A stretch of DNA of 64,000 nt from Mycobacterium simulans (GTDB lineage: Bacteria > Actinomycetota > Actinomycetes > Mycobacteriales > Mycobacteriaceae), in NCBI RefSeq assembly GCF_900232995.1, contig NZ_OCVX01000007.1:1-64000 (forward strand), read 5' to 3'. The position numbers were made by a program, and so were the translations under genes. The notes beneath the pieces were generated by a model. That model was not told the origin of the DNA. It did no database searches and worked only from the letters and a program-made list of their open reading frames with translations. Position 1 is the first letter of the stretch. Each line of letters opens with the position of its first letter. Positions 27,661 through 35,932 of the stretch are shown here, piece by piece.

Positions 27661-27855
27661 GTGAAGGTTCGTCTGGAACAGTCGAGATGCGTAGGACACG
27701 CCCAGTGCTACGCGGTGGATCCCGATCTGTTCCCGATCGACGATTCGGGCTACTCGATCCTTCAGGAGCGAGAGGTCCGGCCCCAGGACGAGCAGTTGAC
27801 TAGAGACGGCGTGGCGGCCTGCCCTGAAATGGCACTTATTCTCGAAGTCGACTGA
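27661..27855 (+). CDS. 3Fe-4S ferredoxin (Rv1786-like)
   Basis: A 64-residue ferredoxin with the motif CVGHAQC (Cys10, His13, Cys16) and a final Cys in ACPEMA near residue 54. The missing second Cys (His instead) marks the 3Fe-4S/atypical single-cluster type paired with mycobacterial P450s. Start GTG 27661 has AGGAGGA at 27649-27655. It is divergent from cyp143, to which it likely donates electrons. Confidence 0.9.
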   Translation: MKVRLEQSRCVGHAQCYAVDPDLFPIDDSGYSILQEREVRPQDEQLTRDGVAACPEMALILEVD

Positions 27856-28389
27856 TGCGATCGTGGTCCCGGCTGCGCTGAGCGCAACTCATCGAAAGCT
27901 CATAACTTATTTGCAATCGACCAGAGCGCGGTTCCGACCTCCACCGAGTGACGGTGTCACGTTTCCCCTGGTGGCGCAATCCAATATGAATCTTCAAGCA
28001 ATGCTTAATTAACAGCAGCTGAACACTGGTTTGTAGGGAATGAATAGTTGGCGTCCGCGGCTCAGGATGTCGGTTTGGCAATCTAATGTGTTTGATATGC
28101 AACGGTTCCGCAACGAAGCAACTGTTGATTGCCGATGTTAAACTGCGCGATTTTTCTGGCTAAGACCGCGTTTCGGTGGTGACCGGATATCGGGGAGGTC
28201 GCGTAGTTGACCCCGATTTTGGCTCAACGATGAATGCCTGAACCTATCGGCCGGTCCGTCGACAACGGACCACTGACTTAAAAACGTTCGCAGCGATGGA
28301 CGAGTTCGCGCCCACGGCGCCGACCGCAGACGATACCAACGCTACCCAAGGTCGCTAAGGCGATCGCGGTCGGCTGAGGAGGAGTGGTT
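27856..28389. promoter_or_regulatory. Intergenic region upstream of PPE25
   Basis: 534 bp, clearly more AT-rich than its surroundings, with no supported gene. It contains GGGAATGAATAGTTGGC at 28036-28052, which recurs exactly at 29640-29656 upstream of PE18. It ends with AGGAGG at 28377-28382 serving the PPE25-like gene. It probably holds the promoter of the PE/PPE block. Confidence 0.5.
28036..28052 (+). repeat. 17-bp repeat GGGAATGAATAGTTGGC, copy 1
   Basis: Exact copy of the element at 29640-29656. Both lie in leaders of PE/PPE genes of the ESX-5 block, so a shared regulatory role or shared descent is possible. Confidence 0.6.
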
Positions 28390-29568
28390 TTGGACTTCGG
28401 GGTATTACCGCCGGAGATCAACTCGGGCCGCATGTACGCAGGCCCGGGATCGGGATCTATGCTCGCCGCCGCGGCAGCCTGGGATGAGCTGGCTGCCGAA
28501 TTGGCTTGGGCAGCGGCCGGATACGACTCGGTGGTTTCTGAGCTCAGCAGCTCGCCGTGGGTCGGTGCGGCATCAATGGCGATGGTGGGAGCGGCCACAA
28601 CGTACGTCGCGTGGCTTAGCGGTGCCGCGGCGCAGGCCGAAGACGCGGCCTTGCAGGCACGGGCTGCCGCAGCGGCCTATGAGGCGGCGTTTGTGATGAC
28701 GGTGCCCCCGCCGGTCGTCACAGCCAACCGGGTGCTGTTGATGACGCTGATCGCAACGAACTTCTTCGGCCAGAACACACCGGCGATCGCGGCCGCCGAG
28801 GCGCAGTATGCCGAGATGTGGGCCCAGGATGCCACCGCCATGTACGGCTACGCGGCCTCCTCGGCAACCGCATCACAGTTGACTCCGTTCACCGAGCCCG
28901 CGAACACCACCGATCCCGCCGGGGTTGCCGCACAGTCGATGGCCGTCGCCGAAGCGGCCGCCACTCCGTCAGCGACTTCCGCGCCGGCGTTATCGTCGGC
29001 GGATTCGCTGATCACCTCTGCCGCGATACCGGACCTGCTGCAGCAGCTTTCGTCGTCCGCGTTGGCGAGTTGGCCCAATCCTAACGACTGGTGGATTGTG
29101 CAGCTCCTGGGTTCGCTTAACCCCGCTAACCGAACTGCGGCAGTCCGTTTAGCGGGTCTTTCGTATTTCGCGATGGGCATGTCGCAGTTTTTTGCATCGA
29201 TCGGGCAACAGTTGACGTTCGGTCCCGGGGGCACGACGGCCGGTTCGGGCGGCGCCTGGTACCCGACGCCCCAATTCGCCGGCCTCGGGCTCGGTGGTGG
29301 GCATGCTTCGGCGACCTTGGCTTCGGCCAACAAGGTCGGAGCGTTGTCGGTCCCACAGAGCTGGGTCAATTCGACTGCCGCGGCCGAACGTGCCGCCGCG
29401 GCGACGATGAGCAGCAACATAGTCAGTCAGTCTTCGCCAAATGGAACCGGGGGTCTGCTCCGGGGAATGCCGCTGGGGTCCGGCATTGGCCGCCGTAGCG
29501 CCGGCGGCTTCAGCAACCGATATGGGTTCCGCTACAGCGTTCTGACCCGCACGCCGTCAGCCGGATAA
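28390..29568 (+). CDS. PPE25: PPE-SVP family protein, PPE25-like
   Basis: A 392-residue ESX-5 substrate: PPE domain in residues 1-175 (LDFGVLPPEINSGRMYAGPG; WxG-like WVGAAS near 58), then a C-terminal SVP region with GALSVPQSW near residue 315 and the end YGFRYSVLTRTPSAG. I choose TTG 28390 because AGGAGG (28377-28382) is 7 nt upstream; GTG 28384 is too close. The partner is probably PE18, encoded 185 bp downstream. It is paralogous to the gene at 31844. Confidence 0.88.
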   Translation: MDFGVLPPEINSGRMYAGPGSGSMLAAAAAWDELAAELAWAAAGYDSVVSELSSSPWVGAASMAMVGAATTYVAWLSGAAAQAEDAALQARAAAAAYEAAFVMTVPPPVVTANRVLLMTLIATNFFGQNTPAIAAAEAQYAEMWAQDATAMYGYAASSATASQLTPFTEPANTTDPAGVAAQSMAVAEAAATPSATSAPALSSADSLITSAAIPDLLQQLSSSALASWPNPNDWWIVQLLGSLNPANRTAAVRLAGLSYFAMGMSQFFASIGQQLTFGPGGTTAGSGGAWYPTPQFAGLGLGGGHASATLASANKVGALSVPQSWVNSTAAAERAAAATMSSNIVSQSSPNGTGGLLRGMPLGSGIGRRSAGGFSNRYGFRYSVLTRTPSAG

Positions 29569-29639
29569 CGCCATGAACGCAGTGACAGGCCGAGGAGAGA
29601 CAGAAGAGAAAGTGGCTGGCGGATGAACAATAGTTGTCC

Positions 29640-29656
29640 GGGAATGAATAGTTGGC
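29640..29656 (+). repeat. 17-bp repeat GGGAATGAATAGTTGGC, copy 2
   Basis: Exact copy of 28036-28052, here 98 bp upstream of the PE18 start. The segment just before it (ACAATAGTTGTCC) partly repeats the same core. Confidence 0.6.
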
Positions 29657-29753
29657 AGCGGTGGAGCGCTGCTAAATCCAATCCAATTAGCGTCATTAGT
29701 AATCAAGTTCCCGACGGTCTTTTTGGCCCGAAGGTTATTGAGGAGGAGATCGC

Positions 29754-30053
29754 ATGTCGTTTGTGACCACACAGCCAGAAGCGCTGGCCGCGGCGGCCGG
29801 CACGTTGCAGGGGATCGGCTCGGCGCTGAGTTCCCAGAATGCGGCTGCGGCGGCCCCGACGACGGGCGTCGTTCCGGCGGCGGCCGATGAGGTATCGGCG
29901 CTGACGGCGGCTCAGTTCGCCGCACATGCGCAGATGTATCAGGCCGTCAGCGCTCAGGCTCAGGCAATTCACGAGATGTTTGTCAACACCTTGGGCATCA
30001 GCTCCGGGTCGTATGCGGCCACTGAGGCCGCCAATGCCGCCGCCGCCGGCTAA
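29754..30053 (+). CDS. PE18: PE-family protein PE18
   Basis: A 99-residue PE protein consisting of the two-helix PE domain only. It has the type VII signal YAATE near residue 87 and ends AANAAAAG. It forms a heterodimer with a PPE protein, bound by EspG5 in the cytosol before ESX-5 export. AGGAGG lies 8-9 nt before ATG 29754. PPE26 follows after 26 bp and is the likely partner. Almost identical to the PE19 gene at 34679. Confidence 0.94.
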   Translation: MSFVTTQPEALAAAAGTLQGIGSALSSQNAAAAAPTTGVVPAAADEVSALTAAQFAAHAQMYQAVSAQAQAIHEMFVNTLGISSGSYAATEAANAAAAG

Positions 30054-30079
30054 AAGGCGTTCTAAAAGGGGTTACTGCC

Positions 30080-31294
30080 ATGGATTTTGGAGCGCTACCG
30101 CCAGAGATTAATTCCGGGCGAATGTATTCGGGCCCGGGGTCGGCGCCGATGGTCGCGGCCGCGGCGGCCTGGAATGGGCTGGCTACAGAGCTGGGTTCGG
30201 CGGCCCTCGGTTATGACAAAGTGATCGTTCAGCTCAGCAGCGAAGAGTGGATGGGTCCAGCCTCGGCGGCGATGGCCGAGGCGGTCATGCCCTATGTGGC
30301 GTGGATGAGCGCGGCTGCGGCACAAGCCGAACAGGCGGCCACTCAGGCCAGGGCGGCCGCGGCGGCCTACGAGGCGGCGTTTGCTGCGATGGTGCCTCCG
30401 CCGCTGATTGCGGCCAACCGAGCCCAGTTGGCGCAATTGATCGCCACCAATGTTTTTGGTCAAAACACGTCGGCGATTGCGGCAACGGAGGCCCAGTACG
30501 GTGAGATGTGGGCCCAAGACGCGGCAGCGATGTACAGCTACGCCGGTACCTCTGCCTCCGCCGCGTCGGTCACGCCGTTTGCCGCGCCACCGCAGATTGC
30601 CAACCCGGCCGCTCAGGGCACTCAGGGTGCCGCGGTCGCTGCGGCAACTGGCACCGCGGCCGGCTCGGCACAAGAGTCGCTGAATCACGTGCTGTCCGCG
30701 CTGCCGTCGGCGCTGGGAAGCCTGGCGTCGCCTCTCACTAGTGCGGCCCCGGCCGCTGCGGCCGACCCCTTGTCGTGGCTGTGGCAAATTCTGTTCGGGT
30801 CGTCCACATTCCCAACCTCGATTTCGGGGCTGCTCAACGCACTTCAGCCCTACGCAAGCTTCTTCTACAACACCGAGGGTCTGCCTTACTTCAGCATCGG
30901 TATGGGCAACAACTTTGTTCAGTCGGCCAAGACGCTGGGGTTGATCGGGGCGGCGCCGGCGGCTGCGGCCGGGGCGGCCGGCAATGCCGCCAAGGGCCTA
31001 CCCGGGCTCGGCGGGCTACTCGGCGGCGGGGGTCCGGTATCTGCGGGCCTGGGCAACGCACCTTCGATCGGGAAGCTGTCGGTACCGCCGGTCTGGAGCG
31101 GACCGCTGCCCGGGGCGATGAACCCGGGTGCCGCTCCACTGCCGGTGAGCACCATCAGCGCCGCCCCCGAAGCCGGGGCCGGCAACCTGCTGGGCGGCAT
31201 GCCGCTGGCGGGTGCGGGGGGCGGCGCGGCCGGCGCGGGCCCGCGGGACGGGGTCCGCCCCACCGTTATGGCCCGACCACCGTTCGCCGGATAA
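30080..31294 (+). CDS. PPE26: PPE-SVP family protein PPE26 (copy a)
   Basis: A 404-residue protein: PPE domain in residues 1-175, then a C-terminal region with SWLWQILFGSSTFPTSISGL and YNTEGLPYFSIGMGNNF, a Gly/Ala-rich linker, GKLSVPPVW near 335, and the end RPTVMARPPFAG. One change from the usual GPRYGFRP is GPRDGVRP just before the end. It is paired with PE18 immediately upstream. A second, longer-diverged copy lies at 33128. Confidence 0.92.
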   Translation: MDFGALPPEINSGRMYSGPGSAPMVAAAAAWNGLATELGSAALGYDKVIVQLSSEEWMGPASAAMAEAVMPYVAWMSAAAAQAEQAATQARAAAAAYEAAFAAMVPPPLIAANRAQLAQLIATNVFGQNTSAIAATEAQYGEMWAQDAAAMYSYAGTSASAASVTPFAAPPQIANPAAQGTQGAAVAAATGTAAGSAQESLNHVLSALPSALGSLASPLTSAAPAAAADPLSWLWQILFGSSTFPTSISGLLNALQPYASFFYNTEGLPYFSIGMGNNFVQSAKTLGLIGAAPAAAAGAAGNAAKGLPGLGGLLGGGGPVSAGLGNAPSIGKLSVPPVWSGPLPGAMNPGAAPLPVSTISAAPEAGAGNLLGGMPLAGAGGGAAGAGPRDGVRPTVMARPPFAG

Positions 31295-31714
31295 CGCACG
31301 ATCGCACTGACCCGCAACGACGGAACCGGGCCGCCAAGATTCGGCGCCCGGCTTTGTCGTCACGCGTGCTGCGCAATAAACACCGAATGCCGATGAATTT
31401 GATTGCCTTATGATTTTTATTCGTCGGACATAGTTTCTATAGACAACGCATAACCACCGCGCGGCCGGTGGCGTGCTCGCGGTGCAGTCTTCCCAGGCCG
31501 CGTTCGTGGGTGTATTTGTGCAAGTCGGAGATGGGAATTGGGCGTCCGCCGCCCGGTCACGCATCGCATCTGGTCCGTGTGCGGCACGCCCGTGAGTCGG
31601 TAGTTCATCACCGGTCGACGTCGACGCACCGAAAGGCAGCACGCGGCTGTTCGATCTAGCCTCCCAGAGAAGCGACCTGCTAATGATCGCTGAAACTCAA
31701 ACCGGGAGTGCGAG
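31295..31714. other. Non-coding gap before the PE relic and PPE27
   Basis: 420 bp with no supported gene. It begins GC-rich, has an AT-rich stretch around 31370-31450, and then merges into the PE relic at 31715. No riboswitch-like or repeat element was recognised here. Confidence 0.5.
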
Positions 31715-31822
31715 ATGCCGTTCGTACTGACGTCGCTGGCGACGCCTGCGGGCAACTTGCCGAACCCGACGGGGATGGTTCACTGCGTTGCCGCAGTTGC
31801 CAGCCCGGTCGCCGCCGGCTGA
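31715..31822 (+). pseudogene. PE gene relic (35 codons) in front of PPE27-like gene
   Basis: The frame MPFVLTSLATPAGNLPN...VAAVASPVAAG keeps the two ends of a PE protein (compare MSFVTTQPEALAAAAGNLQ at the start and ANAAAAG at the end) and has lost the middle, including the YxxxE export signal. It ends 21 bp before the PPE start, the same spacing as PE18-PPE26. GGGAG precedes the ATG. It could still be translated as a short peptide but cannot fold as a PE hairpin. Confidence 0.6.
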
Positions 31823-31843
31823 GCATCCGGCGGTCTACCGACA

Positions 31844-33088
31844 ATGCTGATGGATTATGGGGCACTGCCCCCAGAGGTGAACTCTGGTCGGATGTATTGC
31901 GGTCCGGGTGCCGCGTCGATGCTGGCCGCGGCGGCGGCCTGGGACGAGCTGGCTTCGGATTTGGCCGTTGCAGCAGCCGGCTACGGGTTAGTGCTGGCGG
32001 AGCTGACACGTTCGGGCTGGGTCGGTCCGGCGTCAGTGGCGATGACAACCGCGATCAGACCATTTGTGACCTGGCTCGGCGACACAGCTGCCAAGGCGGA
32101 GCGCGCAGCTAGTCAGGCTTGGGCAGCGGCGGCGGCCTACGAGACCGCGTTTGCGCTGACCGTGCCCCCGCCAGTGATCGCAGCCAACCGGGCGTGGTTG
32201 ACGTCGTTGATCGCGACCAACTTCTTTGGCCAGAACACTCCGGCGATCGCGGTCGCCGAGGCCGTGTACGCCGAGATGTGGGCCCAGGACGCCGCCGCCA
32301 TGTACGCCTATGCGACCTCGTCGGCAACCGCGTCGCAGTTGACTCCCTTCAGTGCGCCGGCGATGACCACCAACCCGGCCGGATTGGCCGGGCAGGCAGC
32401 GGCGGTCGCCGAGGCCGCGGCAACGTCGTCCGGGATCAGCGGGGTGACCGACGCTGGCCTGTTGTCCGGATCCGCACTGCCCCAAGCACTGCTACCGGGC
32501 TCGTCGTCAGTTGCTTCGTTGTCCTCTATCTGGACATGGCTGCTGGCCCAGCTCAGCAATATCTCACCCGCTGAACGAACCGCGTTGGTTCGTCTCCTGG
32601 TAGGGCTGCCGTACTACACGTTGGGGATCGGGCAGGTGGTTGTCTCGCTGACACAGACGCTGATCCCGGGCAGTCCTGCCACTGGTGGGGGTGATGCCGG
32701 GTCGTCGGTTGCTGACTCGTGGGGACCAACTTTCGGAGCGAGCCTGGCCCAAATACCGGGCACCGCGACCGGCAGTTCGGTCGCGCCTGGCATGGCGTAT
32801 CCGTTGGCGCACCCACTTGATCCCAATCCGGTATCGGGAGCTTTGGGCAACGCAAACTCGGTCGGGGGTTTGTCGACACCGCCGCGTTGGACCAGCAACA
32901 CGGCGATGCACCCGACGGACACCGAGGCGCCGCTGACCAGCATCGCAGGGCACGGCAAGGGTGGCGCAGTCGACGGCTTGCTTCGGGGCATACCGCTGAC
33001 AGGGGCCAGCCGGCATGCTGGCGACTCCTATGTGCACCGCTACGGGTTCCGCTACAGCGTCATGGCGCGTCCGCCGTCAGCTGGGTAA
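31844..33088 (+). CDS. PPE27: PPE-SVP family protein, PPE27-like
   Basis: A 414-residue (or 412 from ATG 31850) PPE protein: MDYGALPPEVNSGRMYCGPG start, PPE domain to about residue 178, then a C-terminal region ending YGFRYSVMARPPSAG. The SVP-type motif is altered to GGLSTPPRW near residue 345. The end and the PPE domain make it a paralogue of the gene at 28390. Its neighbouring PE is only a relic, so it would need PE18 or PE19 in trans. Confidence 0.87.
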   Translation: MLMDYGALPPEVNSGRMYCGPGAASMLAAAAAWDELASDLAVAAAGYGLVLAELTRSGWVGPASVAMTTAIRPFVTWLGDTAAKAERAASQAWAAAAAYETAFALTVPPPVIAANRAWLTSLIATNFFGQNTPAIAVAEAVYAEMWAQDAAAMYAYATSSATASQLTPFSAPAMTTNPAGLAGQAAAVAEAAATSSGISGVTDAGLLSGSALPQALLPGSSSVASLSSIWTWLLAQLSNISPAERTALVRLLVGLPYYTLGIGQVVVSLTQTLIPGSPATGGGDAGSSVADSWGPTFGASLAQIPGTATGSSVAPGMAYPLAHPLDPNPVSGALGNANSVGGLSTPPRWTSNTAMHPTDTEAPLTSIAGHGKGGAVDGLLRGIPLTGASRHAGDSYVHRYGFRYSVMARPPSAG

Positions 33089-33127
33089 CGACGATGTGCA
33101 GCAAATTCAGTGAAGAGGACTAGCGCG

Positions 33128-34351
33128 ATGGACTTTGGAGCATTGCCGCCAGAGGTCAATTCCGGACGTATGTATGCGGGTCCGGGATCGGCGCACTTGG
33201 TGGCCGCGGCGTCGGCGTGGAATGGGCTGGCGGTCGAGCTTGGCTCGGTGGCCACCGGCTATGACACGGTAATCACTGCGCTCAGCAGCGACGAGTGGCT
33301 GGGACCGGCATCGGCACTGATGGCCGACGCGGTTGCGCCATTTGTTGCGTGGCTGAACGCGGCGGCGGTTAAGGCCGAGGAAGCGGCTACGCAAGCGAGG
33401 GCGGCGGCGGCGGCTTTTGAGGCGGCATTTGCCGCGGTGGTGCCTCCGCCGCTGATCGCGGCCAACCGCGCCCAGCTGGCACGTTTGATCGCGGCGAATG
33501 TCTTTGGCCAAAACACCTCGGCTATTGCCGCTACCGAGGCTCAGTACGGCGAGATGTGGGCCCAGGACGCCGCCGCGATGTACGGATACGCCGGCTCCTC
33601 GGCTTCCGCGTCGGCAGTCACCCCGTTCACCGCGCCGCCGCAGACCACGAGCCCGGCCGCCTCGGCCCTGCAGGCGGGGGCCGTCAGCGAGGCTGTGGCG
33701 ACCTCGGCGGGCACGGCCCAGTCAACCCTGTCCCAGCTGATCTCGGGGGGTCCTACGGTGCTCCAAGGCCTTACCTCGCCAATCTCGTCGGCGTTGGTCC
33801 ACTTCGCTTCGTCGGATTCACCCTGGTCCTGGCTGTGGCAGCTGCTATTCGGGACGAGCACGTTCCCGACGTCGATTTCGGCCCTGTTGACCGACTTGCA
33901 GCCCTACGCGAGCTTCCTCTACAACACCGAGGGTCTTCCTTATTTCAGCATCGGTATGGGTAACAACTTCGTGCAGTCGGCCAAGACGTTGGGGTTGCTT
34001 CCCGCGGCGGCGGCCCCCGCGGCGGCGGCGGCCGCTGGCGATGCGGCCAAAGGCCTGTCCGGCTTGGGAGGGCTGCTGGGCGGCGGACAGGTCACGGCGG
34101 GTTTGGGTGATGCCGCCTCGCTTGGCCGATTGTCGGTTCCGCCATCGTGGGCGGCGGCAACTGGTCCGGGGCTAAGCTCGGGAACTGCGCCGGTGCCGAT
34201 CAGCACGGTCAACGGCGTCCCCGAGGCCGGGGGATCCGGAAATCTGCTGGGCGGCATGCCCCTGGCCGGTGCTGGATCCGGGATGGGCGGTTCTGGTCCC
34301 CGATACGGATTCCGCCCGACCGTCATGCCCCGACCACCGTTTGCCGGATAG
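33128..34351 (+). CDS. PPE-SVP family protein, second PPE26-type copy
   Basis: A 407-residue paralogue of the gene at 30080. The same blocks occur in the same order: PPLIAANRAQLARLIAANVFGQNTSAIAATEAQYGEMWAQDAAAMY, SWLWQLLFGTSTFPTSIS, YNTEGLPYFSIGMGNNFVQSAKTLGL, GRLSVPPSW, and GPRYGFRPTVMPRPPFAG. I recall only one PPE26 in the H37Rv locus, so this is an extra tandem copy here. Start ATG 33128, 39 bp after the PPE27-like gene, likely one transcript. PE19 follows 327 bp later. Confidence 0.9.
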   Translation: MDFGALPPEVNSGRMYAGPGSAHLVAAASAWNGLAVELGSVATGYDTVITALSSDEWLGPASALMADAVAPFVAWLNAAAVKAEEAATQARAAAAAFEAAFAAVVPPPLIAANRAQLARLIAANVFGQNTSAIAATEAQYGEMWAQDAAAMYGYAGSSASASAVTPFTAPPQTTSPAASALQAGAVSEAVATSAGTAQSTLSQLISGGPTVLQGLTSPISSALVHFASSDSPWSWLWQLLFGTSTFPTSISALLTDLQPYASFLYNTEGLPYFSIGMGNNFVQSAKTLGLLPAAAAPAAAAAAGDAAKGLSGLGGLLGGGQVTAGLGDAASLGRLSVPPSWAAATGPGLSSGTAPVPISTVNGVPEAGGSGNLLGGMPLAGAGSGMGGSGPRYGFRPTVMPRPPFAG

Positions 34352-34678
34352 CGGTTGCACGCACCTCAGTAGCTAAGGACGGGGCTTAACTGCCGGCGAG
34401 ATTTTATCGCCGGACACCTCGATAGCCCACAAATGTGTTGCTGAGCCCGCTGTTATGGGCCGAAACCGGCGATCTGTGCACTCGCTCGGCGTGAACTGCT
34501 CCGAGAGGGCCACCAACCAGGTCAGACGCTGTTACTGTGTCGTTACAGCAGGTGAATTCGTCGTGCCGCTGGGTGAACAAATGCAAACAGGGGACGTCGA
34601 AAGCGACCTGGTGCGGCCTAGTCATCTACTCTCGTGCAGAGAGCGGTTGCTGGGGATGATTCAAGAGAGGAAAACAGC
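34352..34678. promoter_or_regulatory. Intergenic leader of PE19
   Basis: 327 bp with no supported gene. It presumably holds the promoter of PE19-esxM-esxN. AGAGAGGA around 34664-34671 is the PE19 ribosome site. No palindrome or repeat stood out. Confidence 0.45.
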
Positions 34679-34978
34679 ATGTCGTTCGTGACCACACAGC
34701 CGGAAGCATTGGCTGCGGCGGCCGGAAACCTGCAGGGTATCGGCTCGGCGATGAATGCCCAAAACGCTGCAGCGGCGGCTCCGACCACCGGGGTAGTGCC
34801 AGCGGCCGCCGACGAGGTGTCGGCGCTAACCGCGGCTCAGTTCGCCGCGCACGCGCAGATGTATCAGGCAGTCAGTGCTCAGGCCGCGGCGATTCACGAG
34901 ATGTTCGTTAACACTCTGGCAACCAGTTCCGGCTCGTACGCGGCCACCGAAGCCGCCAATGCAGCTGCTGCCGGCTGA
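34679..34978 (+). CDS. PE19: PE-family protein PE19
   Basis: A 99-residue PE protein, nearly identical to PE18 (MSFVTTQPEALAAAAGNLQ start, YAATE signal, AANAAAAG end). The start ATG 34679 follows AGAGAGGA. It is the only intact PE between PPE26-type copy b and the esx pair, so it may serve the PE-less PPE genes upstream. In M. tuberculosis PE19 has been linked to envelope stress and permeability. Confidence 0.93.
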   Translation: MSFVTTQPEALAAAAGNLQGIGSAMNAQNAAAAAPTTGVVPAAADEVSALTAAQFAAHAQMYQAVSAQAAAIHEMFVNTLATSSGSYAATEAANAAAAG

Positions 34979-35202
34979 CCGGGCTGACAGTTCACGGCTG
35001 GGACGAATTGGCGAGGACCTACGCCGTGGTTTGGCTGCTACGTCCACATCGACGGGATGCAAACCGGCGGCCGCGGAGTGACGGAAGGGGGTCATCCGTA
35101 GTTCGGGTCGGCGGTTGTGCCGTGGCATAGCCGAACCCGGCCAGGTCCACAACAACAGATGATCTAGGCAGCAAATAACCAAGTACTAAAGGAGACAATC
35201 GA

Positions 35203-35499
35203 GTGACCACGCGCTTTATGACTGACCCGCACGCGATGCGGGACATGGCGGGCCGTTTTGAGGTGCACGCCCAGACCGTCGAAGACGAGGCCCGCCGGAT
35301 GTGGGCGTCCTCGCAGAACATTTCCGGCGCTGGCTGGAGCGGTCTTGCCGAGGCAACCTCGTTGGACACCATGGGCCAGATGAACACCGCTTTCCGGAAC
35401 ATCGTCAACATGCTGCACGGCGTGCGCGACGGCCTGATCCGCGATGCTAACAACTACGAGCAGCAAGAGCAGGCATCCCAGCAGATCCTCAGCAGCTAG
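35203..35499 (+). CDS. esxM: WXG100 protein EsxM
   Basis: A 98-residue ESX-5 substrate of the EsxA/EsxB family: helix-turn-helix with WSG near residue 46 and the export signal YEQQE near 86 (NNYEQQEQASQQILSS end). It is secreted as a dimer with EsxN. Start GTG 35203, preceded by AAAGGAGA. 51 bp separate it from esxN. Confidence 0.96.
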   Translation: MTTRFMTDPHAMRDMAGRFEVHAQTVEDEARRMWASSQNISGAGWSGLAEATSLDTMGQMNTAFRNIVNMLHGVRDGLIRDANNYEQQEQASQQILSS

Positions 35500-35549
35500 C
35501 GACCAGAGCCACAGCTGCGTACGCTTCCTCACATTAGGAGAACACCAAT

Positions 35550-35834
35550 ATGACCATTAATTACCAGTTCGGGGATGTGGACGCCCATGGCGCTCTCATC
35601 CGCGCACAGGCCGCAAACCTGGAAGCCGAGCACCAGGCCATCGTTCGCGATGTGCTGGCTGCCGGGGATTTCTGGGGCGGTGCCGGTTCGGTGGCGTGCC
35701 AGGAGTTCATCACCCAATTGGGCCGCAACTTCCAGGTGATCTACGAGCAGGCCAACGCTCACGGCCAGAAGGTTCAGACCGCCGGCAGCAACATGGCGCA
35801 AACAGACAGCGCCGTCGGCTCCAGCTGGGCCTAA
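35550..35834 (+). CDS. esxN: WXG100 protein EsxN
   Basis: A 94-residue ESX-5 substrate of the Mtb9.9 family: WGG turn near residue 43 and the end NNMAQTDSAVGSSWA-type. Partner of EsxM. Start ATG 35550 with TTAGGAGA upstream. Very close to the tuberculosis protein. Confidence 0.96.
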   Translation: MTINYQFGDVDAHGALIRAQAANLEAEHQAIVRDVLAAGDFWGGAGSVACQEFITQLGRNFQVIYEQANAHGQKVQTAGSNMAQTDSAVGSSWA

Positions 35835-35932
35835 TACCGAACTTCAGGCGCGGCAGCACACCACCAGCCGGTGTGCTGCCGTGTCCTGCAGTCAACTGGG
35901 ACGCGAACGACTGAGGACCTCTGAGGCTAGGG

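Noticed and set aside
27836..28102. Minus-strand ORF of 88 codons upstream of PPE25
   Set aside because: No ribosome site, composition unlike a mycobacterial protein, and overlaps the ferredoxin end; most likely chance in an AT-richer gap.
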